DNA of 64,000 nt from a virus, in the IMG/VR virus record IMGVR_UViG_3300042914_003763, positions 1 through 64,000 of that record. One strand, 5' to 3'. The notes beneath the pieces are model-generated. The model ran no database searches. It was not told where the DNA came from and saw only the letters and a list, made by a program, of their open reading frames with translations. Positions 16,267 through 24,735 of this stretch are shown piece after piece (position 1 is the stretch's first letter; every line of letters begins with the position of its first letter). A program made the position numbers and the translations under genes.

Positions 16267-17472
16267 ATGACAACTAAAAAATCTAAAGTTAAGAGTTATG
16301 TAAGAAAAGGAAAAGTAGTTAGATCATATGATCGTAATAAGAAGAAAGTTTCTTTAGCTATGCGTGCTGGTGCATTAACAGGACTAGTTGGAGGATTAGG
16401 TGCTACAGCATTATTAGCTAGAAAATATCCTAATATTGATATAAGTACACTTACTAACTTAGGTACGCAAGCTTCTATGTACGGCGCACTTGGTGGTGCT
16501 ATAGCTGGGAAAGCCATTGGTAACAGATTTTTTCTATCTCCTGAAGAACGTGAGATACAACAACAAAAACAAATAGAGTTAGAAAAAAAGATGATACCAT
16601 ATCAAGATAAAGACTTATCTGGTATTCAAGAGGGTATTTCAACAGGTACTAATTTAGCAATGTTAGGTGGTGCAGGATCATTACTTTACAGTGGTGCTAA
16701 GTTAGCTAAACAAATTAAAAAGAAATACCCTAATATTAGCCCATTAAAAGCATTGGAAGCTAGAATAGATCCTGCTGTATTACAAAGTTATGGTGGTAAA
16801 GCTTTTAAAGGTGCAGGTAAAGTGGCATTAACAGCAGGTGTAGTTGGTGCTGGTTTAGGCTACTTAGGTGGTCGTAAAAGTGCAGATAAGATTAACAAAA
16901 GATTGGGACGTGATGATATTAAAGAATCAAATAAAGAACGTGCAATTAAAATAGCTAAAGGTGTTGGTGCAGCAGCTATTGGTGCTGGTGTTTTAGCAGG
17001 ATTAAGTTATGGGATTGGTAAATTAAGTGCTAGTAATCCTGCATATCAACTTCAACGAGATAAGTTAAGAGCTATATCAGATCAGTTAGGTCAACAAAAT
17101 AGAATTAAAACTGAAGCTAAATTAAGAGAAAGTGCTAGTAAGTTAGTTGATGAATATCAATACTTATCTAGAAATAACAAAGATATTAAGTTATTAGGAG
17201 ATGGTACTAACCTTAACCCCGATGTTAATAGTTATGACATTATACGTGAACAAATTAAACGTAAAGGTGAACTTATTGGTAGAGGTATTGCTAGAAGATC
17301 AAAGCAAAATACTAATGCACTTATTAAATGGGAAAACTATTTAACCAATCCTAATAATTCAGGTAAGTTAGCAGCAGCTATCTATGCTCCTACTGGTGCA
17401 GTTGCAGGGTTAGGATTATATAAAACTAGTTATGGTGGGGATAAGTATCGTAAACGTAATAAGAATAAATAA
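16267..17472 (+). CDS. Multi-pass glycine-zipper protein with VKSYVRKG tag
   Basis: 401 aa. It begins with KSKVKSYVRKGKVVRSYDRN in place of MFFLSD. Five or six glycine-zipper segments follow ('GALTGLVGGLGATALL', 'MYGALGGAIAGKAIG', 'LAMLGGAGSLLYSGAKL', 'TAGVVGAGLGYLGG', 'GVGAAAIGAGVLAGLSYG', 'IYAPTGAVAGLGLY'). Repeated GxxxG/GxxxA helices pack in membranes and are common in pore-forming and phage ejection proteins. An in-frame dispersed motif gives FFLSPEER at about 88-95. Two bases separate it from the preceding gene. Candidate genome-ejection protein, by inference only. Confidence 0.65.
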   Translation: MTTKKSKVKSYVRKGKVVRSYDRNKKKVSLAMRAGALTGLVGGLGATALLARKYPNIDISTLTNLGTQASMYGALGGAIAGKAIGNRFFLSPEEREIQQQKQIELEKKMIPYQDKDLSGIQEGISTGTNLAMLGGAGSLLYSGAKLAKQIKKKYPNISPLKALEARIDPAVLQSYGGKAFKGAGKVALTAGVVGAGLGYLGGRKSADKINKRLGRDDIKESNKERAIKIAKGVGAAAIGAGVLAGLSYGIGKLSASNPAYQLQRDKLRAISDQLGQQNRIKTEAKLRESASKLVDEYQYLSRNNKDIKLLGDGTNLNPDVNSYDIIREQIKRKGELIGRGIARRSKQNTNALIKWENYLTNPNNSGKLAAAIYAPTGAVAGLGLYKTSYGGDKYRKRNKNK

Positions 17473-17475
17473 CAT

Positions 17476-18156
17476 ATGCAATTCGCACTCTTCAACAAGA
17501 AAGAAGTTAGAGTTAAGTCATTTACCAGAAAAGGTAAAGTAGTTAAAGGATATAACCGAATACAAGATGCACTAATTAAAAAGAATAGTAAAGGTAAGAA
17601 AGAACTTACTAATTTAAGTAAAGGATTAATTGGTGTTGGTACATTAGGAACATTAGCTTTAGGTTACAAAAATAGAAGATTAGTAGAAGATGTTTTACAT
17701 AAGGTAAAGAAGAAAATTAATAGTGATAAGTTATCTCAAGATGTAACGTTAGCAGTTGGTAAACCTTTTACTTCTGGTGTAGGACAAACCGCAGTTAATA
17801 TGTACAAGAATGCGCCGGATTTAACACCAGAAGAAACTAAAAAGTTAAAAGAAATGATAGAAAAAGGTATTAAAGCTCAAGGTAAATTAAATACAACTGC
17901 AACAGGTGATGAATTTTTTAAATTAAGAGACAGACGCGACTTACGTAATAAAAATAAACTAGAAAAACGTAAAGAAAATGCTAGAGGTTTAATAGGTGGT
18001 TATAAAAATTATAGTTTTGATGATGATTTATATACTCAAATAAATATAAACCGTCGTAATAATGGAAATAGAAAAAAACGTAAAGAGTTAGCTAATAAAT
18101 TACGTGAACAGTTAGGTGGTAACTTTAGAAGATTTAATAGATTAAGGTTCTTCTAA
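17476..18156 (+). CDS. Basic protein with VKSFTRKGK motif
   Basis: 226 aa, strongly basic. The start, MQFALFNKKEVRVKSFTRKG, contains the VKSYVRKG-type motif shared with neighbouring genes. One short hydrophobic glycine-rich segment (LSKGLIGVGTLGTLALGYK, about 54-72) is followed by a lysine/arginine-rich remainder. Convergent with, and overlapping by 4 nt, the minus-strand hydrolase gene. Likely part of the same virion-protein set; function unknown. Confidence 0.6.
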   Translation: MQFALFNKKEVRVKSFTRKGKVVKGYNRIQDALIKKNSKGKKELTNLSKGLIGVGTLGTLALGYKNRRLVEDVLHKVKKKINSDKLSQDVTLAVGKPFTSGVGQTAVNMYKNAPDLTPEETKKLKEMIEKGIKAQGKLNTTATGDEFFKLRDRRDLRNKNKLEKRKENARGLIGGYKNYSFDDDLYTQININRRNNGNRKKRKELANKLREQLGGNFRRFNRLRFF

Positions 18157-19001
18157 TCATAAAGATATTTGATTATAGGTAGAGTTACTAACTTATTAGT
18201 ACCTTTACCTTCTTGTAAATAAGCATTTAACATATGAGTATTAATATTATTAATAACAACTGCGTTCTTTGATTTAAGTGGTGCAAACCAATCATTATCG
18301 CCCATTATGTTAAGTGCTTTTTTAGTTGGATGTATTTTAAAATCAGAACTTGCTATTGTGGTAAGTTTAAGTTTGACACCTTTTTTATCTAACATAAATT
18401 GAATATCACGCGCCATATTAGATCCAGCACTGTATCCAATTATATTTATCTTCTTAGTTGGATTTTTCATATACCAACTATATATTTGTTCTGCTAACTT
18501 AACAGATTCATCATTACGTCCACTAAATAAAGGTGATGATATTTTTTTAAATGCCGTAGGGAAATATAATATTTGATTCTTAGGTGGTGTAAATGTAAAG
18601 TTATGATCTAATGCTACAAACTTATGATTTTTTCTAACTTTACTATTCATATCTTTTCTTATAGCAGTCATAATAGCTTCTGCTTGTTTTAAGGGTGATT
18701 CATCTCCTTTAGCTTTACCACTACCAAATCCACCAATAGTAAACGTAATATCTTTAACATTATCTGCTAACTTCTCACCAATATCAGGATTAGCTTTTAA
18801 GTTATTAGCTACAACATTTAAGTTATTAACATAACGTTTTCGTAATACAAGATAAGTAATAGCACTAACACCTAATGCGCCGCCAATTATTTTAGCTGTA
18901 TTAAGTAACGTATTATTTTTTCTATCTTGTTTACGTTTGTAGTTTCTTACTAACTTACCTCTTCTTACATAACCCTTAACATTAACATCTTGCTTAGGCA
19001 T
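18153..19001 (-). CDS. Membrane-anchored alpha/beta-hydrolase-like protein with VKGYVRRGK tag
   Basis: 282 aa. It begins MPKQDVNVKGYVRRGKLVRN, the tag seen in plus-strand neighbours, followed by a hydrophobic segment ('IIGGALGVSAITYLVL', about 37-52). The body fits an alpha/beta-hydrolase: 'INIIGYSAGSNMARDIQ' holds the GxSxG nucleophile elbow, 'NIMGDNDWFAP' a possible acid and 'NTHMLNAYL' a possible His. Substrate unknown (lipid or peptide ester are options). The minus orientation inside a plus-strand block suggests a separate unit with the XRE gene upstream. Confidence 0.65.
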   Translation of the reverse strand: MPKQDVNVKGYVRRGKLVRNYKRKQDRKNNTLLNTAKIIGGALGVSAITYLVLRKRYVNNLNVVANNLKANPDIGEKLADNVKDITFTIGGFGSGKAKGDESPLKQAEAIMTAIRKDMNSKVRKNHKFVALDHNFTFTPPKNQILYFPTAFKKISSPLFSGRNDESVKLAEQIYSWYMKNPTKKINIIGYSAGSNMARDIQFMLDKKGVKLKLTTIASSDFKIHPTKKALNIMGDNDWFAPLKSKNAVVINNINTHMLNAYLQEGKGTNKLVTLPIIKYLYD

Positions 19002-19016
19002 AGTACGGTATATCAG

Positions 19017-19256
19017 TTATATATCAGATAGAAAAAATATAGGTTGTTTGTTTAGTACCTTACTAAACTGAATTAGTGTTTCAACATCAACTGATTGTTT
19101 AGCACTTTCAATATAACTAATGTTACTGTTGTCACAAAACATTAGATTAGCTAATTCTATTTGTGTTAAGTTAGCTTCTAGTCTTGCTTGTTTAATACGT
19201 TTAGCTACTAATTGTCTGTATTTGTTTTCAACTCTTGTTTCTTTAGTTATTGACAT
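19017..19256 (-). CDS. XRE-family transcriptional regulator
   Basis: 79 aa, a single Cro/CI-type helix-turn-helix ('RLEANLTQIELANLMFCDNSN' region and 'ISYIESAKQSVDVETLIQF'). The last residues are PIFFLSDI, encoded by a dispersed-motif copy; XRE proteins often end this way (L..P.YFF), so the match may be partly natural. It lies 15 nt upstream of the hydrolase gene and is divergent from the protease gene across a palindrome, so it may regulate one or both. Confidence 0.85.
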   Translation of the reverse strand: MSITKETRVENKYRQLVAKRIKQARLEANLTQIELANLMFCDNSNISYIESAKQSVDVETLIQFSKVLNKQPIFFLSDI

Positions 19257-19289
19257 ATTGAGTGTATTTCAAATTAGTTACTACATCTA

Positions 19290-19315
19290 CTATACATAAG
19301 ATAACGTATGTATAG
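19290..19315. promoter_or_regulatory. Candidate operator CTATACATA-8nt-TATGTATAG
   Basis: A perfect 9-bp inverted repeat (19290-19298 and 19307-19315) in the 99-bp gap between the XRE regulator and the prohead protease gene. Size and position fit an operator for the regulator. Confidence 0.55.
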
Positions 19316-19355
19316 ATAACAAGCTTAGTTGTCTATGATTAATTAGCTATTTAAC

Positions 19356-20618
19356 ATGACAAAGTTAATCCATTTCGACAGTGGATTTATAGATAACAGT
19401 AATTATTCAACTAATGACGATGGTACTGTTACAACAGGAGGTTTAATCTTAGTAGAAGGAACTCATACTGATAGTAAGAAGAAAACACATATATTCAGTA
19501 GGAACAGATTATTCAAGATAGCTGAAAACACTAATGCGCTATTTGATAGTGGTGCTACTATTCCTGTACTTGATAATCACAATAAGTCTACTAAGGATAC
19601 ATTAGGATCGCTTGAAAGTGGTGTAAGACTAGAAGTAATAACTGAAGATAACCTACCTAACAAACGAGCTAAACATCTTATTGGTAAATTAGGTTTGTTT
19701 GTTGATGAAGTAGTTATCAAAGCTGCTGATGCAGTAGAAAAAGTTAGTAAGAATATTGTTAAAACAGTTAGCCCTGGACTTGATCTTGCTACTGAAACAA
19801 TACGCGAACTTTCATTAACACCACAACCCGCTATAGTAGGAATGTCTCTATATAGTGAAAATGCTAGTTACGGTAACTTCGGTAATAATTCTACTGCATT
19901 AACATTTGATGATCTTCGTAATGATAACGATCAAATGGAACAGTTAGAAGAACAATACGAATTACTAACTGAACAACTTTGGACTATTACTAAGAACATA
20001 CAAATGGCAGATGATGACTTACTTAATGGTGCAGATCCTAGTGAGTTACAAATGCAAGCTATTCAAGAATTTGTTGATCAGTTTGTTGAATTAATTGGTA
20101 TGAATCAAGATGAACAAGAAGAAGAGGAATACCAAGATCCACGTATGATGCAACAAGGTAGAGGTGTTAATCCTAATGTTGGTTACAGTAGTGATTTACC
20201 ATTAGCTGCATTTAGTATGGCGGATATGGAAGCTATATATAATTCTGAAAATGCAGAATTTGGCTATCGTCAAGCCGTAAGTGGTGTATTAAAAGCATTA
20301 AGACAACGTGGTACTACTGGTAAGACACTAGGTGAAATTGGTAGTAAGTTTGGAAGTAAAATGCTTAATGCTACTAAAGGTAAGTTAGCCGGTGTTGGTA
20401 GATTAGGTAAACGAATAGGTCAAACTATATCAGGATCTAGTGTTACTAAGAATCCTAAGTTATCTGATCGTCAACGTAAAGTAGCTACTAATGTAATTAC
20501 TAAGTCAGGTGGAAGAATGTTAACTAAATCAGGTAAGTTCATACCATCTAGTAATTTACAAACTAAAGCTAAACAATTAAGAACAAAAAATACTTTTGTT
20601 GTTGATAGTCCATTATAA
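19356..20618 (+). CDS. Prohead serine protease with tag-like C-terminal region
   Basis: 420 aa. Residues about 1-175 match phage prohead proteases: 'GATIPVLDNHNKSTKDTLGS' (catalytic His near 74), 'TVSPGLDLATETIRELSLTP' (Ser near 139) and PQPAIVG. The remaining 240 residues are acidic and then strongly basic. They contain 'LPLAAFSMADMEAIYNSENA' followed by EFGYR, resembling the start of the next gene and the EFGR element of the MFFLSD tag. The protease would cleave scaffold and head proteins during maturation, so EF(G/K)-type sites are plausible substrates. The order protease, scaffold, decoration, capsid is classical. Confidence 0.82.
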   Translation: MTKLIHFDSGFIDNSNYSTNDDGTVTTGGLILVEGTHTDSKKKTHIFSRNRLFKIAENTNALFDSGATIPVLDNHNKSTKDTLGSLESGVRLEVITEDNLPNKRAKHLIGKLGLFVDEVVIKAADAVEKVSKNIVKTVSPGLDLATETIRELSLTPQPAIVGMSLYSENASYGNFGNNSTALTFDDLRNDNDQMEQLEEQYELLTEQLWTITKNIQMADDDLLNGADPSELQMQAIQEFVDQFVELIGMNQDEQEEEEYQDPRMMQQGRGVNPNVGYSSDLPLAAFSMADMEAIYNSENAEFGYRQAVSGVLKALRQRGTTGKTLGEIGSKFGSKMLNATKGKLAGVGRLGKRIGQTISGSSVTKNPKLSDRQRKVATNVITKSGGRMLTKSGKFIPSSNLQTKAKQLRTKNTFVVDSPL

Positions 20619-20631
20619 ATAATTAACAATT

Positions 20632-21207
20632 ATGACTAGACCTATTGCTGCTTTCTCAATGGAAGATTACGAACGTTTAACTCGTAACGCTTATCAAGCT
20701 GCTGAATTTAAACGTGGTAAAGATAAAAAGAAACGTAAAAAACGTGGATTAGGATTTTATGCAGGTGTCGGTGCTGGTGGTTTAACTGGAGCAGGTGCTT
20801 TAGCGGCTGGTGCTAGATATGGAGGTGCTGAATTAGGTTCTCGTAAAGCAGGTAAAGAGTTATCTGATTTAAGAATGAAAACTGGACTTGGTGGATCTGT
20901 AGATCCTAATGAAAGTCAAAGATTAGCTCGTAAGATGCGAGGTGGTGCTAAAGGTCAATTAAATCGTGACGTTCAAGCAGTTAAAGATTTTGGTAGTAAA
21001 GTTAAGAACTACGATTATAAAGGTATTCCTGGTCGTGTAGGTGAAGCTGCTAAAAATGTTGCTGGTAAAGCTGGTAATGCTTGGATGAACTCTTATGGTA
21101 AGTTAGGTTTACTTGGTGGTGGACTTGCTACAGCAGGTACATTAGGTGCTTTAGGTGCTGCTGGTTATGGTGCTTACCGTATGATGAACAAAAAGAAAAA
21201 GAAATAG
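20632..21207 (+). CDS. Tag-variant basic glycine-zipper protein
   Basis: 191 aa. It starts MTRPIAAFSMEDYERL, then AAEFKRGKDKKKRKKRG: FSMED replaces FFLSD but EF(K/G)R and the KDKKKRK block are kept. Two glycine/alanine-rich hydrophobic segments follow ('AGVGAGGLTGAGALAAGARY' near 45-64 and 'LLGGGLATAGTLGALGAAGY' near 163-182), ending in KKKKK. Same predicted class as the MFFLSD proteins, and the nearest match to the protease's own C-terminal region. Confidence 0.68.
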   Translation: MTRPIAAFSMEDYERLTRNAYQAAEFKRGKDKKKRKKRGLGFYAGVGAGGLTGAGALAAGARYGGAELGSRKAGKELSDLRMKTGLGGSVDPNESQRLARKMRGGAKGQLNRDVQAVKDFGSKVKNYDYKGIPGRVGEAAKNVAGKAGNAWMNSYGKLGLLGGGLATAGTLGALGAAGYGAYRMMNKKKKK

Positions 21208-21216
21208 GTACTAATC

Positions 21217-21498
21217 ATGTTTTTTCTATCTGACTACAATATATCTGAATACGGTAGAAAAAAGGGTAGTTCAGATAAGATTCCTAGTTGGAGAAGGAAT
21301 CTAAGACGATTACGTGACTCAACTTTCAATCCTAATACTGCTAATGCTGCTGCTGTAGGTGCAACTCTTGGTTTAACAGGTGGAGCAATTGCTGGTAGCA
21401 CTCCTAGAGCTAATAAGATTGGTGCTATTGCAGGATTAGCAGCAGGTACTACAGCAGGTATTGTAAGCTCATATCGTAATAAACGTAAAAAATACTAA
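21217..21498 (+). CDS. MFFLSD-tagged small glycine-zipper protein
   Basis: 93 aa. MFFLSDYNISEYGRKKGSSDK, a short basic linker, then two glycine-rich segments (AAAVGATLGLTGGAIAGS and IGAIAGLAAGTTAGIVSS), ending in RNKRKKY. The start codon lies 10 bp after the previous stop. A compact example of the family: tag, basic block, zipper, basic tail. Confidence 0.7.
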   Translation: MFFLSDYNISEYGRKKGSSDKIPSWRRNLRRLRDSTFNPNTANAAAVGATLGLTGGAIAGSTPRANKIGAIAGLAAGTTAGIVSSYRNKRKKY

Positions 21499-21517
21499 TT
21501 CTCCAAGTGGAAATAAT

Positions 21518-22465
21518 ATGGAAACACAACAAGCAATTCAATATAATACTGACTTATTTAACGAAACTATTGCCAACTTTGAAAAGATGTATGAGTTGGG
21601 GCAAATTGATGGTGAAGAATTTGAAGGATTACGAATTAACGCATATCAAGAATATCAAGAACGTCTTGAAAATATTCTTGATATTGATGCAGAAGGTTAC
21701 GATGAACTTGAATACGGTGCTGATGATAGCGATTATGCTGAGTTCAGCGTTGGTAGTCAATATGGTGCTGCTTTACTAGAACTAGGTGAAGCTGTTGGTT
21801 TTGAAGATGTTGAATCTTACTGTTACGGTTTAGCTGAGGCAACTGGTTACGATCCTAATGATATCTACAGTATCTTGACTGGTGAACTCGACCCATCTGA
21901 TGAGTTCAGTATTGATGTAGCTAATGCAATTGATCCTGGTAATGAAGAATTAGAAGCTAACCTATTCATCGCTGGTGTTGAAGAACGTGGTGAAGATATT
22001 AATGATTACTTAAATGATGAAGATGAGTACGAAGAAGATGAAGATGAAGATGAAGAATACGACAGTGAAGCATCTTACCGTGTAGCTCAACTTGAATCTG
22101 AAATTGCCGAGTTCAAATCCGCCGCTACCATTAAAGATGAATTACAAATGATTGAACAACAAGCATGGGCTTTAGTTCAACAAGGTAAAGTAACTCCTAA
22201 TGTTGTACAAACAATGTTAGGTAATTTTTCTACCGATGGAGATCGTTACGCTCACTTTAGTTCCTTATGCGATCAGAAGGGTTTGAATCCTGCTATTGAA
22301 TTATACGGAATGAATTACGCATTACGTGTACTTGAAACAATGCCTGAAATTGCATCTTTTGGTTACGAAGTAGAAGAAGAAATCAGTGATGAAGAATTAG
22401 AAGAAGAAGATGCTATTTCTCAAATTGCGGCTGAAATGATCAAGTTTCGTAATCAAAACAAATAA
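21518..22465 (+). CDS. Capsid scaffold protein
   Basis: 315 aa, strongly acidic, with an Asp/Glu run near 167-185 (DEDEYEEDEDEDEEYDSE) and helical ends: the composition expected of a scaffold. It lies between protease and capsid genes. It contains 'ADDSDYAEFSVGS' (near 70) and 'EIAEFKSAATI' (near 200), which resemble the AEF-type elements of the tags and may be protease sites. No sequence-level family match is claimed. The role is inferred from position and charge. Confidence 0.65.
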   Translation: METQQAIQYNTDLFNETIANFEKMYELGQIDGEEFEGLRINAYQEYQERLENILDIDAEGYDELEYGADDSDYAEFSVGSQYGAALLELGEAVGFEDVESYCYGLAEATGYDPNDIYSILTGELDPSDEFSIDVANAIDPGNEELEANLFIAGVEERGEDINDYLNDEDEYEEDEDEDEEYDSEASYRVAQLESEIAEFKSAATIKDELQMIEQQAWALVQQGKVTPNVVQTMLGNFSTDGDRYAHFSSLCDQKGLNPAIELYGMNYALRVLETMPEIASFGYEVEEEISDEELEEEDAISQIAAEMIKFRNQNK

Positions 22466-22487
22466 TCAATAAGGTAATTAATTAAAT

Positions 22488-23363
22488 ATGGCTTACTGGT
22501 CACGTAATAATGGTTCATTCGCAGTTGATCCTGCAATCTTAGTTAACGTTGGTGCTGACATTAACGTTGCTAACCGTAATAGTCTTGTTACTTCTGATTA
22601 CATTAGTTTAAATAATGAAGCTAAATCTGAAGTACCTGCTGGTCTATTTGTTGCAACAATGACTAATGGTGTAGATCGTTTCTTACCTCGTTGTAAAACA
22701 AAAACAGCTGTTACTGCATCTAGCACAACTACTGTTACATTATCTCCTTACAACATCTTTGTTCCTGGCGATATCTTACATACAGTAGAACCTTACGTTA
22801 CTTTAACTATTACTACTGTTAGTGCAGCACAAACTGTTACTGTAACATTAGAAGGCGTTATTGCAACAGCAACAGCAACAACTAATAACACTACTACTAC
22901 TGCTAGTGAAGTAGTTAATGCTATTAACTCTACTCCTATCATAAAGGATCGAGTTTATGCTCTTAATGCAGCTAACGTTGTTTATATTTATGCTAAGAAT
23001 GGAATTAGCTTATATACCTTAACTACTGGTGGTACTGTTACATCAGCAGCATTAAGTAATAGTGGAGTTATGGCACATAACAATACTGCAATTGGAACTA
23101 TTCAATCAATTGCTTATGCTACTGGTATTGCTACATTAACTGCTGCTGCTACTGCTACTGTTCCTGTTGGTGCTAACTTAGGAGTAAGAGGTATTAGTGA
23201 GATTAAGGGATTACATATTCACGCTGTTGACTTTACTGTAATCAAATCTCAAGCATTAAGTTTATATGCTCATTCTGTTGGCGTACGAACTCAGTTATTA
23301 CCTTACTTTGATCACACTTTGATTACAGCGTTACCTAAGTTAACATTCGGAACTATATTCTAA
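22488..23363 (+). CDS. Probable capsid decoration / cement protein
   Basis: 291 aa, rich in Thr, Ala and Val beta-strands. An N-terminal region (about 45-75, 'EVPAGLFVATMTNGVDRFLP') resembles the start of phage head-decoration domains, and the middle contains a repetitive beta insertion (TVTVTLEGVIATATATTNN). Its position immediately before the major capsid gene supports decoration or cement. It could also be a minor capsid protein. Confidence 0.6.
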   Translation: MAYWSRNNGSFAVDPAILVNVGADINVANRNSLVTSDYISLNNEAKSEVPAGLFVATMTNGVDRFLPRCKTKTAVTASSTTTVTLSPYNIFVPGDILHTVEPYVTLTITTVSAAQTVTVTLEGVIATATATTNNTTTTASEVVNAINSTPIIKDRVYALNAANVVYIYAKNGISLYTLTTGGTVTSAALSNSGVMAHNNTAIGTIQSIAYATGIATLTAAATATVPVGANLGVRGISEIKGLHIHAVDFTVIKSQALSLYAHSVGVRTQLLPYFDHTLITALPKLTFGTIF

Positions 23364-23448
23364 TTCAATAAAAGATAGAAAAATAAAGGTTAGAGTCCCG
23401 CAATGTTTTGAGTTTGCAACATAAACAAACTTATTAACATTCATAATC

Positions 23449-24657
23449 ATGGGCGCAATTCAATCTTTTCTGACTGATAAATTACAAGCTAAATATGCTG
23501 AACAATTAGTTGACGATACAATGTTTCGGGTTAAGCAACGTTCTCGTTTGCTTGATCAATTCATGCCTATCAAGACTTTCGATAACAATAAATTCATTGG
23601 TTATTTAACTGAGAAGTTAATGCCAATTGCCTCTTTCATCACAAGAGATGGTCGTATTCCTACTGCTGCTCATGGTGGTTTCCAACGTATGGTTGGTGAA
23701 CTACAATTAGTAGGTTTAGCTCATCAATTTGATGGTAAAACTCAAGAAGAAATGCTTGAGTTAATGGAAGAAGCGCAATATAAGAATCAACCTATCATGT
23801 CTATGCCTAATATGAGTGGCACGGGTATGATTCGTGGACTTAACGATACTTTTGCTGAAACTATTTATAACAAGATTGAAGGATTAGTATTTGGTATAAC
23901 TGACGTATTAACAGCAATGAGTTGGGATGTAGTTTGTACTGGTGAAATCAACCGTACTGACGCTCGTACTGGTGTTTCTCTTGTAGTTAACTTCAAAGAT
24001 GATTCCGCTAGTTATACATCTAAACATTTTCCTACTGCGTTAGTGACAACAGGTAATACTGCTAATCCTAAATTAAATAAATGGGATGATTTAGAATATG
24101 CAGATGGTATTGGTTTATTACAAGATTGGGTACTTGATTATCAAGATACTAATGGTTTTAAACCTGATCTGATTGTAATGTCAGAACGTCGTTTAATCAA
24201 TTTGTGTCAACAAAAAACAACCATTGAAAAATCACGACAATTAGCAGGTTTTGGTGGTGTTGGTGCTGTTAGTATGAACACATTATCTCAAGTGTTAATT
24301 GCTTATGGTATTCCTCCAATTAAGACTTATGATGAATACTATCAAGTTCCTTACACCAATGCTCAAAACTCAACCGCAACTAGAGATAAATATGTTGATA
24401 ACGCACGTTTCTTACCTGAAAATCGTGTAGTAATGTTGAAGACTGACATGGGTGTTCAAGCAATGGGTCAAACTATTGAAATGAAACACTTCCAAAACAA
24501 CATCAACCAAACACGTCTATCTCAAGAAGGTAGTTCTATTTTGGTTATGGTTAACTCTCGTAGTCAACTTCCTTTGTTAGATACGATTGAATCTATGAGT
24601 GTTCTATTACCTGTAGTTATGAATCCTAAATACTTAGCAGGTCGCGTAGTAGTTTAA
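23449..24657 (+). CDS. Major capsid protein
   Basis: 402 aa. Features of gpE/HK97-fold major capsid proteins of this branch include an N-terminal helical segment, 'FITRDGRIPTAAHGGFQRM' (an E-loop-like region), 'LNDTFAETIYNKIEGLVFG', 'RTDARTGVSLVVNF' and a C-terminal 'VLPVVMNPKYLAGRVVV'. The order protease, scaffold, decoration, capsid fits. It has no internal dispersed motif but is flanked by copies at 23373 and 24662. A strong terminator follows, as expected for a highly expressed gene. Confidence 0.88.
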   Translation: MGAIQSFLTDKLQAKYAEQLVDDTMFRVKQRSRLLDQFMPIKTFDNNKFIGYLTEKLMPIASFITRDGRIPTAAHGGFQRMVGELQLVGLAHQFDGKTQEEMLELMEEAQYKNQPIMSMPNMSGTGMIRGLNDTFAETIYNKIEGLVFGITDVLTAMSWDVVCTGEINRTDARTGVSLVVNFKDDSASYTSKHFPTALVTTGNTANPKLNKWDDLEYADGIGLLQDWVLDYQDTNGFKPDLIVMSERRLINLCQQKTTIEKSRQLAGFGGVGAVSMNTLSQVLIAYGIPPIKTYDEYYQVPYTNAQNSTATRDKYVDNARFLPENRVVMLKTDMGVQAMGQTIEMKHFQNNINQTRLSQEGSSILVMVNSRSQLPLLDTIESMSVLLPVVMNPKYLAGRVVV

Positions 24658-24671
24658 TAACAGGTAGAAAA

Positions 24672-24712
24672 AATAACGCCGTATCTTGTAATGAGTACGG
24701 CGTTATTTAGTT
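24672..24712 (+). terminator. Strong terminator after the capsid gene
   Basis: A perfect 12-bp stem AATAACGCCGTA/TACGGCGTTATT (24672-24683, 24696-24707) with a 12-nt loop, then TAGTTTTTATT. It begins at the last base of a dispersed-motif copy (AGGTAGAAAAA, 24662-24672). Confidence 0.85.
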
Positions 24713-24735
24713 TTTATTGTTATGGAATTAAATAT

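Noticed and set aside
19017-19040. FFLSD at the C-terminus of the XRE regulator as a true tag
   Set aside because: XRE domains often end in a similar hydrophobic motif, and the position is C-terminal; the DNA motif alone explains it.
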